Positions 1-5,692 of a stretch of DNA of 5,692 nucleotides are shown here, in pieces. Positions within the stretch are counted from its first letter, which is position 1; each line of letters begins with the position of its first letter. Made by a program: the position numbers and the translations under genes. Origin of the DNA: Bdellovibrio sp. CG10_big_fil_rev_8_21_14_0_10_47_8. GTDB taxonomy: Bacteria > Bdellovibrionota > Bdellovibrionia > Bdellovibrionales > Bdellovibrionaceae. The stretch covers positions 1 to 5,692 of the forward strand of contig PEZR01000122.1 in the NCBI GenBank assembly GCA_002773975.1. Direction: 5' to 3'. The notes beneath the pieces are model-generated. The model worked only from the letters and a program-made list of their open reading frames with translations. It was not told the DNA's origin and did no database searches.

Positions 1-2996
1 AGACTTTTTTTGACACGCAGAAGGCAAAAGCAATCAATCTGAATCAGGTAAAGCCACCACGAACCTCGTCGTTCTTTGAAGATGCCGACGATGACAAAGC
101 AAAGTTGGAAAGAATTACTGACAAGCAGATTGCAGAGCTGTTTAAGCTTACGCAGAAATTTAGAACGTCACCGCAGCGAGGAGAGTTGTGGTTGCGGTTG
201 GCAGAGCTGTATGTGGAGAAAGCTGGCGTTATTGATTTTCGTAAGCAGGGAGAATATGACGTTGCCCTCAAGGAATATCAGGCCGGCCAGAGAAAGAAAA
301 AACCTGTTCTCGATTTAAGAGATGCCAAGGAGTACAATCGGAAAGCCATTCAGCTCTATGAGTGGTTTGTTCGAGACTTCCCCAAAGATGACAAAATGGA
401 TCAGGCGCTCTATTTTCTCGGATACAACTGCTATGAAATCGGAGACCTAAAGCGGGGAACTCTTTACTACACTCGTTTGACCAAGGAGCATCCTCGCAGT
501 CAGTATGTGACGGAGGCCAATTTCGCCTTGGCAGAGTTCTATTTTGAAAACGAAAAATGGAAGCCCGCTGGTCAGTACTATTCTCAAGTTTTGAAGTACC
601 CAAGGCATCGGTTATATAACTTTTCAATGTACAAGGTTGCTTGGTGTCAGTTTCGTCTCGGAAGCACGGTCCGCGCACTGCATACGATGGAGAAATTGAT
701 CCGAGTCAGTCGGGAGCAGGTTGCTCAGGCGCAAGCCGATGGCCGAAAGAATATCAACAAGGGTCGGCTTGAATCCGAAGGACTTCGAGATATTGTTTTA
801 TTTTATGGGGAGGCCGGTTCTCCTGAAAAGGCTTCGGCCTATTTTCGATCATTGGCAGGCGCGGATGCCAATAACTATTTGGAAAAATTGGCTTACTATT
901 ATGGCGACAAAGGAAACTTGCATGGCGCAAGAATCGTTTTCAACTATCTGATTCAGCAGAATCCCACTGCAGCTAAGGCCTTTGAATACAAGTATCAAGT
1001 CGTAAAACTTTACTCGACGGTCAAAAAATCTCGAGATTTTAGGGATGAGCTTTTTTCATGGGTTCGAGATTTTGGCATCGGCAGTGCTTGGTACAGTGCC
1101 AACCGGAACAATGTGGAGCTTTTGGATAGCTCCGCAAAAATTCGGGAACAGACTCTGCGCACGTACGTCCTTCAGCAGCATCAGACCGCACAGAACTCAC
1201 GGGCGTCCTTTTCGCAGGGTTTGGCCCTTGAAGGCTATCGAATCTATCTGAGCGAATTTAAAAATTCGCCAATCATCGCTGACATGCATTTTTATTTTGC
1301 CGAACTTTTGTATGACATGAACAAGTTTCAAGAAGCTGGTGAGCAGTATCGCTGGGTGGTTGAGAATGGCAAAGGAACTAAATTCTATGCTCGAGCCACG
1401 GAGAACACCATTCTTGCCTTAGGTAAGGAGCTCCCATCGGACGATGAGCTGTCCAAAAAGGTCGGCAAGTCCTTGGAGCCTGTGCCCATGGATGCGCAGA
1501 TCCAGACGTTTGTGACCGCAGCTCAACAGTACGTCGACACCAATCCAGAGAGCGACAAGGTTCCCGAGATGAAGTTTCGCATTGGTCGGCTATATTATCA
1601 GCACAATCAATTTGATCAGGCACTCCCATATTTTCGCGATATTGTATCGAAACATCCTCAAACAAAATATGCCGAGTACTCAGCTAATCTGATGTTGGAT
1701 ATCTACAATCTGAGAAAAGACTATACCGGCCTTGAAAAAACGGGGAGCGAGTTGTTGAGTTTGCCGGGGATAGCGAATACCAAGGCGGGATCGGATATCA
1801 AAGGAGTGCTTGAAAAAGCCAACTTCAAACGAGCTCAGGACCTTGAGGTTTCCAAGGACTATGCTGGCAGTGCTCAGCAGTTTGAGATCTTCGCCAAACA
1901 GAACCCGGGTTCGACGTTGGCGACAACGGCGCTGTTCAATGCGGCGATTAATTACGAGCGTGCAGGTATGAACTCCAAGGCAGCGAGCAATCATGCCGCC
2001 GTCTTGGCGTCTCGGGATCGATCGGCGGACGGTTTGAAAACGAAGTCTCGACGTATTGTCGCGAAGCTCTATCAGGACTCCGGCAGACTGGAAGATTCGG
2101 CTCAGGCCTACAGGGCTGCGGCCATTGAGGCAGGCAAAGACCCCGTGGCAGCAAATCTGTTCTTTAATTCGGCGGTTCTCTATCAGGCCTTAGGAAAAAA
2201 CTCCGATTCAATTCGAAACTATGAGGCCTATTATGATCGAAGCAGAAAGTCTGATCGGGTCGAGGCAATATATGAAATTGCAACGATGTATCGGAAGCAA
2301 GGAACGCTCACTAGGGCCGCAGATAAATACGAAGACTATTTGAAAGCAGGAACGGGCAACCATGAAAAGAACGTCGAGTCGGCTTTTCATATTTATGAAA
2401 TTTCAAAGCGTTTACGTCGAACCAAACAAGCGGATGAGTGGAAGCAAAAAACATTGAGTTTGCAGAGACGGTACTCCCCGAATAAAAAGGGGGTTGGTGC
2501 AACCTATGCAGCGCAAATTAAGCTGGATGAGACGAGCAAGGTTTTTGACGAACTTAAGGCCATTCGAATTCCCTCAAATCCCGCGAAACAGCAGCAGGCC
2601 GCTAAAAATAAAATTGCTCTGGTGTCTCGTCTTAATTCAGATCTAACAGATGTAATTAAATATGACAGTGCCGAGGAAATCGTGGGAGCTCTCTCTTTGC
2701 TGGGCCAGGTGAATTTGCATATGGGCGACTCGTTAATCAAGGCTCCGTTGCCTGCGGGCCTTAGTCCCGATGAAAGCAAACAGTACAAGGCGGGCATTGA
2801 AAAGCTTGCCGAACCATTTTTTAGTAAAGCCAAGGAAAGCTTGAAGGCAGCGGTGGACCGTGGATCCCAGTTGGATGTCTATAACAGTGCCTACCATCAA
2901 GCTCGGGAATTGGTTCTGAAAATGGACGAAAGTCTTTTCTATCATGGTGATGAGATACCTTCGGAAAGCCATCAGGGCACATGGGTGGAGTTGTAA
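1..2996 (+). CDS. gltD: Large TPR-repeat protein, GltD/AgmU-like, 5' partial
   Basis: This is the C-terminal 997 residues of a large helical-repeat protein. The frame (first complete codon at 3, TAA at 2994-2996) has no stop back to the left edge, so the start and any signal peptide are outside the window. Counting residue 1 at base 3, TPR-like units with the usual W/Y-G-Y-A-F-P pattern lie at about 129-200, 520-552, 606-666 and 678-781; the stretches between are helical but degenerate. Many units end in a proline, as in periplasmic TPR_6/YbgF-like repeats. The last 190 residues are not clear TPR and form a separate conserved-looking tail (for example PLPAGLSPDE near residues 915-924). Size, repeats and the downstream TPR lipoprotein and FHA protein fit GltD (AgmU), a periplasmic scaffold of the Myxococcus gliding machine. 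This name is inferred from architecture and gene order; a generic TPR assembly protein is the alternative. The gene ends one base before the next start codon, implying coupled translation. Confidence 0.72.
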   Translation, partial: TFFDTQKAKAINLNQVKPPRTSSFFEDADDDKAKLERITDKQIAELFKLTQKFRTSPQRGELWLRLAELYVEKAGVIDFRKQGEYDVALKEYQAGQRKKKPVLDLRDAKEYNRKAIQLYEWFVRDFPKDDKMDQALYFLGYNCYEIGDLKRGTLYYTRLTKEHPRSQYVTEANFALAEFYFENEKWKPAGQYYSQVLKYPRHRLYNFSMYKVAWCQFRLGSTVRALHTMEKLIRVSREQVAQAQADGRKNINKGRLESEGLRDIVLFYGEAGSPEKASAYFRSLAGADANNYLEKLAYYYGDKGNLHGARIVFNYLIQQNPTAAKAFEYKYQVVKLYSTVKKSRDFRDELFSWVRDFGIGSAWYSANRNNVELLDSSAKIREQTLRTYVLQQHQTAQNSRASFSQGLALEGYRIYLSEFKNSPIIADMHFYFAELLYDMNKFQEAGEQYRWVVENGKGTKFYARATENTILALGKELPSDDELSKKVGKSLEPVPMDAQIQTFVTAAQQYVDTNPESDKVPEMKFRIGRLYYQHNQFDQALPYFRDIVSKHPQTKYAEYSANLMLDIYNLRKDYTGLEKTGSELLSLPGIANTKAGSDIKGVLEKANFKRAQDLEVSKDYAGSAQQFEIFAKQNPGSTLATTALFNAAINYERAGMNSKAASNHAAVLASRDRSADGLKTKSRRIVAKLYQDSGRLEDSAQAYRAAAIEAGKDPVAANLFFNSAVLYQALGKNSDSIRNYEAYYDRSRKSDRVEAIYEIATMYRKQGTLTRAADKYEDYLKAGTGNHEKNVESAFHIYEISKRLRRTKQADEWKQKTLSLQRRYSPNKKGVGATYAAQIKLDETSKVFDELKAIRIPSNPAKQQQAAKNKIALVSRLNSDLTDVIKYDSAEEIVGALSLLGQVNLHMGDSLIKAPLPAGLSPDESKQYKAGIEKLAEPFFSKAKESLKAAVDRGSQLDVYNSAYHQARELVLKMDESLFYHGDEIPSESHQGTWVEL
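2987..2990 (+). promoter_or_regulatory. Ribosome binding site of the TPR lipoprotein gene
   Basis: GGAG (within GGTGGAG, 2984-2990) lies inside the last codons of the upstream gene, 6 bases before the ATG at 2997. Because the ATG follows the TAA directly, ribosomes ending the large TPR gene can restart at once. This supports the ATG at 2997 as the start. Confidence 0.7.
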
Positions 2997-3848
2997 ATGA
3001 AAAATAAATTTTTCAAGCTGACGATTCTGATTCTTGTTGTGACTGGTTGTTCGTCTTCCGAAAAAAGGGAAGCTGCACCAGCGAAGAGCCCGCTGACGAG
3101 CCGAATCCAAGCGCCAGTTCCGGTGGAGGGGGCCGACGAAGCGACCGCGACCTCTGAGGTTAAGGAAGTGGAGTCAACGCCGACAGAGTCTCAAGTCTTA
3201 AAGGAAACGGTGGCTGGTGGTAATGATGAGGCGATTTCGCGAGCAGCGATCCAGGTCCTGTCGCGAAATCCTCGAGATCTCGCAGCACTCAATGCTTTGG
3301 GATTGGTGTATTATCACAAAGGTCAATTGGGAGCAGCGCAGTTGATGTTTGACAAAGCCTTGCGTGTGAATGCCAACGCGGCCGGAGTTTATAATAATCT
3401 TGGCCTGACCTATCTGGCAGAGAAAGATTTGTCCCTGGCTATTCAGTCATTTCGTCGAGCGATCGAGCTGGATCCCAATCAGGGAGATGCGGCAGCGAAT
3501 CTTGGAGCGATCTATTTGAATCAAAAGGACTATACCAAAGCCTTGGTTGCTTTGGAGATGGCAATCGGAAAACTTGGCTCTGATCAGCGTGTTTTAAATA
3601 ATTATGCAATCGCTTTGACCGCTGGCGGGAAGGCATCTCAGGCGCAAGAAAATTACAAAAAAGCCCTACAACTGAATAGTAACAACAAAGACGTGATGTT
3701 GAACTATGCGGCTTTGATGATCAATCAACTGAAGAAATACAGTGATGGACTGGACCTTTTGAACAAATTGAAATTTTTAGGACCTTCGCCAGAAGCAAGA
3801 AATCAGATGAATGTTCTGGAAAATAAGGCAAAAGCTGGTTTAAAATAG
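2997..3848 (+). CDS. gltE: TPR-repeat lipoprotein, GltE/AglT-like
   Basis: This 283-residue protein begins with a lipoprotein signal peptide: basic MKNK, a hydrophobic stretch of about residues 8-16, then a lipobox VTGC with Cys18 as the predicted lipidated residue. The next residue is Ser, not Asp, which by the E. coli sorting rule favours the outer membrane. Residues 19-70 form a flexible linker rich in Ala, Pro, Glu and Thr. About five TPR units follow, near 95-128, 129-162, 163-196, 197-230 and 231-264; the second is closest to consensus (NNLGLTYL, then AIELDP). A small TPR lipoprotein directly after a giant TPR protein and ahead of an FHA/TonB-like protein matches GltE (AglT) of the Myxococcus gliding cluster, a periplasmic or outer-membrane part of the machine. 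By sequence alone it could also be a PilF/NlpI-like TPR lipoprotein; the neighbours decide for GltE. The start has a good GGAG site 6 bases upstream and no gap to the preceding gene. Confidence 0.75.
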   Translation: MKNKFFKLTILILVVTGCSSSEKREAAPAKSPLTSRIQAPVPVEGADEATATSEVKEVESTPTESQVLKETVAGGNDEAISRAAIQVLSRNPRDLAALNALGLVYYHKGQLGAAQLMFDKALRVNANAAGVYNNLGLTYLAEKDLSLAIQSFRRAIELDPNQGDAAANLGAIYLNQKDYTKALVALEMAIGKLGSDQRVLNNYAIALTAGGKASQAQENYKKALQLNSNNKDVMLNYAALMINQLKKYSDGLDLLNKLKFLGPSPEARNQMNVLENKAKAGLK

Positions 3849-3861
3849 GACTGCGGAGTCC
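3848..3861 (+). other. Short hairpin between the lipoprotein gene and the next gene
   Basis: GGACT (3848-3852) pairs with AGTCC (3857-3861) around a GCGG loop, a perfect 5-bp stem with a 4-base loop. It begins on the last base of the TAG stop and fills the first half of the 25-base gap. No T-run follows, so it does not look like an intrinsic terminator. It contains a GGAG (3855-3858), but that is 15 bases from the ATG at 3874, too far to be its usual ribosome binding site. Possible roles are mRNA processing, stability or translation tuning; chance is also possible. Confidence 0.35.
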
Positions 3862-3873
3862 GGCTGGCAGAAA

Positions 3874-4167
3874 ATGGGCGGCAAAATGGTTGGTTTAAAT
3901 TTAAAAATTATTCTCGCAGGGTTGATGGTCTCTGCGTTTTGTATTTCAGCTCAAGCCCAAGAAAAAGCAGGCGAAAAAACAGAAAAGAAAAAAACTCTGA
4001 GTTTTGAAGATGAACTGGTTGAAGGCTCTACGCAAAAGCCAGAGCTGTTTTATCTTTTTCAAAAGAAAAATTTTAATTATAAAAGATTGATCAAGTTACG
4101 TGAGAATTTTATTCCTGAAATGAGAAAAACATCTGAAGACCTGAAACCAAGCCGGAGTTCGAATTGA
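3874..4167 (+). CDS. Small exported protein in the GltF position
   Basis: This ORF gives 97 residues. A signal peptide is clear: basic start, hydrophobic core at about residues 10-24 (IILAGLMVSAF), then ISAQAQ with likely cleavage after an Ala near residue 28. The mature part is only about 70 residues, strongly charged and Lys/Glu-rich, with a block SFEDELVEG near residues 43-51 and a basic, aromatic stretch around LFQKKNFNYKR. It has no cysteine after cleavage and no transmembrane segment, so a soluble periplasmic protein is expected. I do not recognise a domain. It sits between the GltE-like and GltG-like genes, where Myxococcus has gltF, a small poorly understood Glt protein; identity by position only. 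The start is uncertain: ATG 3874 has a weak upstream site (GGCAG), while ATG 3886, four codons later, has GGCGG just before it and gives a normal signal peptide. The stop overlaps the next start, so translation is probably coupled. Confidence 0.65.
   Translation: MGGKMVGLNLKIILAGLMVSAFCISAQAQEKAGEKTEKKKTLSFEDELVEGSTQKPELFYLFQKKNFNYKRLIKLRENFIPEMRKTSEDLKPSRSSN
4154..4157 (+). promoter_or_regulatory. Ribosome binding site that fixes the TTG start of the FHA gene
   Basis: GGAG lies 6 bases before TTG 4164-4166, inside the end of the preceding gene. The frame has no ATG before the middle of the FHA domain (first at residue 62), and starting later would remove the first beta strand, so this site supports the rare TTG start. 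The TTG overlaps the upstream TGA as TTGA. Confidence 0.7.
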
Positions 4168-5692
4168 GAGCGCCAATTATATTGCGAATTTTTAAGAATA
4201 ATCAGCTGGTCGAAGTAAAGCAGTTTGAGCTCGACCAAGTCGTATTTGGTCACGATACTGAGGTCAGTCTCGAGCTGAAGGACGAGGCTGTTTCGCCGAT
4301 TCATTGTCTCATCGAACTTCGAGATTCTGGGTATTATGTTTGTGATATGGGTTCCTCAACCGGAACAAAAAAGAACGGCAAGGTGATTCTCGATGAGCCG
4401 ATTTCCTCTGGGGATAACATCGAAGTTGGACCTTTTCGCATTCAGTTTTTTGTCGGGGCACCAAAGCCGAAAGTCGCTCCCACTGAATCAGTAGCTCCGG
4501 TGGTGCCCGTTCAGCCCATGAAGCCTTTGTCGCCACCGGTGGATATTCCAACGCCGCCAGTTCGGGTCGAGCCGCCCAAGAAGGCCACGCCGCCCAAGTT
4601 AGCCGATGTGAAAACGCCGGGCAGCTATTCTGTGAATTCAGAGCATGGTGGAAAACAAAAAACCTTTGCGCCACCCAGTGAAGTGCGAGATCTGCGCACT
4701 TATTTAAGACCCACAAAGGGACCAGTTGTTGAGGTGATCGTCGCGTGGCAAGAGCGAGTTCTTGCAACCTATCATTTTGGCTCTGATCGCAAAGTCAATA
4801 TTGGCTCGAATCGCAAGGCTCAGGTGATCGTTCCGTCTCAGGTGATCAAAGGAGCTGTCCCTTTCCTTGAGCTGAAGGGTGGCTGTCGAGTTTTGGTTCC
4901 GGGAAATATGAGTATGGAGTTGATCAAGGCGTCGCAGGCATCGGCCGGAATGGATGAGCTGAGTCGTTCAGGCAAAGTTCTTCGGGCTGGATCTACCAAT
5001 GCCTTGCGATTAGACCAGGGCGAGCTTCTTTGTTTGTCTTCGAGCGATGGGGCGCTGCAAATTTTTATTCGTTACGTGCCAAGTTCGATTATTCCGGCGT
5101 TGGGAACTCCGCTGGATTTTACGGCCGGTGAGTTGACCGGTTTGATCGTGTCCCTGGTGATTGTTTCTCTGACAGCACTCTATATGTCGGTGTACTCCCC
5201 AAGTGCCAATGAGGAGGATAAACCCGATGAGCAGGTACGGTTGGCCCAGTTTATTTATAATAAACCGCCGCCGCCTCCGGAAGCCCCTCCAAAAGTGGAG
5301 CCGAAAGAGGCGCCGCCACCGGTCCCGAAGAAAGTCGTTCTTTCTGATAAAGAAAAGCCAGTAGAGAAAAAAGGCAACAAAGAGTCTAAGAGTGCCGTGA
5401 AACAAACCGAAGCAGCGAAGGCTTCGGAAGTTCGTCCGAGTCCTACAAAACGAGATCGACCCAAAAAATTCACCTCGATCAAACACGGCGGAGCGACCAA
5501 GGTTGGTGAAACAGCCGGGGCCAATGCTCAGAGCGCCAAGGACGTGAACAAGATGGGGCTTCTCAGTGCCTTTGGTGGTGGTGGTGTTCGAAAGCAGTTG
5601 GATGAGGCCTACTCTGGCTCGGGCAGTCTTTTGGGAATGGCCAATGAGGCCACTGGAAAATCTGGCCAGAATGACAATCGAGCGGGTGACGA
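4164..5692 (+). CDS. gltG: FHA-domain, single-TM, TonB-like protein, GltG/PglI-like, 3' partial
   Basis: The frame stays open from TTG 4164 to the right edge, giving 509 residues without the C-terminus. Residues 1-97 form an FHA domain: FGHD at 28-31, SPIH at 44-47 and GSSTGTKKNG at 63-72. A Pro/Lys/Val-rich linker covers about 100-150. Residues 187-305 form a second beta-rich cytoplasmic region (VNIGSNRKAQVIVP at 211-224) that weakly resembles a degenerate FHA fold. One transmembrane helix lies at about 324-344, preceded by basic and followed by acidic residues, so the N-terminus is inside. Then comes a TonB-like Pro/Lys-rich periplasmic stretch (PPPPPEAPP at 368-376 and on to about 435) and a Gly-rich segment (LLSAFGGGG at 466-474) typical of the AgmX/PglI family before its C-terminal TonB-like domain. 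In Myxococcus, GltG spans the inner membrane and connects cytoplasmic parts and the AglRQS motor with periplasmic Glt proteins. Architecture and gene order both fit; a generic FHA-TonB fusion is the alternative. Canonical pThr-binding residues are partly replaced. Confidence 0.75.
   Translation, partial: MRAPIILRIFKNNQLVEVKQFELDQVVFGHDTEVSLELKDEAVSPIHCLIELRDSGYYVCDMGSSTGTKKNGKVILDEPISSGDNIEVGPFRIQFFVGAPKPKVAPTESVAPVVPVQPMKPLSPPVDIPTPPVRVEPPKKATPPKLADVKTPGSYSVNSEHGGKQKTFAPPSEVRDLRTYLRPTKGPVVEVIVAWQERVLATYHFGSDRKVNIGSNRKAQVIVPSQVIKGAVPFLELKGGCRVLVPGNMSMELIKASQASAGMDELSRSGKVLRAGSTNALRLDQGELLCLSSSDGALQIFIRYVPSSIIPALGTPLDFTAGELTGLIVSLVIVSLTALYMSVYSPSANEEDKPDEQVRLAQFIYNKPPPPPEAPPKVEPKEAPPPVPKKVVLSDKEKPVEKKGNKESKSAVKQTEAAKASEVRPSPTKRDRPKKFTSIKHGGATKVGETAGANAQSAKDVNKMGLLSAFGGGGVRKQLDEAYSGSGSLLGMANEATGKSGQNDNRAGD

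Noticed and set aside
105..107. TTG as start of the large TPR protein
   Set aside because: The frame is open to the left edge, there is no ribosome binding site before it, and no signal peptide follows.
268..678. Minus-strand ORF of 136 codons inside the large TPR gene
   Set aside because: It is fully contained in a well-supported TPR coding region and its Cys/Arg/Trp-rich product looks like antisense noise.
3848..3873. Intrinsic terminator after the lipoprotein gene
   Set aside because: The stem is only 5 bp and is followed by CGGCTGGCAG, not a T-run; the next gene begins at once on the same strand.
4309..4767. Minus-strand ORF of 152 codons opposite the FHA domain and linker
   Set aside because: It overlaps a recognisable FHA domain on the + strand; the product has no family features and arises from the Pro-rich linker codons.
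4819..4847. Direct repeat CTCAGGTGATC at 4819-4829 and 4837-4847
   Set aside because: The two copies are in the same frame, 18 bases apart, and encode QVI twice in a beta-rich region; two short copies in coding sequence are most simply chance or codon reuse.
5010..5486. Minus-strand ORF of 158 codons opposite the FHA gene
   Set aside because: It is a shadow of the Pro/Lys-rich coding region: very Arg/Phe-rich, low-complexity, no recognisable motif, and the + frame has clear domains.

Overview
The window holds four genes, all on the + strand and packed like an operon: (1) the 3' part of a very large TPR-repeat protein, (2) a TPR lipoprotein, (3) a small exported protein, and (4) the 5' part of a protein with an N-terminal FHA domain, one transmembrane segment and a proline-rich periplasmic region. 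There are no RNA genes, mobile elements, CRISPR arrays or long intergenic gaps. Both ends cut through genes, so no promoter or terminator of the transcription unit is visible.

This order (large TPR protein, TPR lipoprotein, small exported protein, FHA/TonB-like membrane protein) matches the gltD-gltE-gltF-gltG block (older names agmU, aglT, -, pglI) of the Myxococcus xanthus G1 gliding (Agl/Glt) cluster. Relatives of that core occur in deltaproteobacteria in the old sense, including Bdellovibrio. The balanced base composition, TTG/ATG start use and cluster type suggest a member of Bdellovibrionota, Myxococcota or a related deltaproteobacterial lineage. I lean to a Bdellovibrio-like organism because of the moderate GC and compact genes, but this is inference. 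Gene names rest on architecture plus order, not on a database search.

Layout: 1-2996 is the large TPR protein, open to the left edge, so its true start and any signal peptide lie upstream. 2997-3848 is the TPR lipoprotein, whose ATG follows directly on the preceding TAA. 3849-3873 is a 25-base gap that carries most of a small hairpin. 3874-4167 is the small exported protein. 4164-5692 is the FHA protein, starting at a TTG that overlaps the previous stop by 4 bases and running off the right edge.

In the Myxococcus model, the FHA/TonB-like protein spans the inner membrane and links a proton-driven AglRQS motor and cytoplasmic regulators to periplasmic and outer-membrane parts. The TPR protein and TPR lipoprotein form the periplasmic/outer-membrane side. 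The window would therefore encode much of the envelope-spanning scaffold of a gliding or related force-transmission machine. The rest (GltH-like, GltJ/AgmX-like and motor genes) is expected downstream of the right edge.
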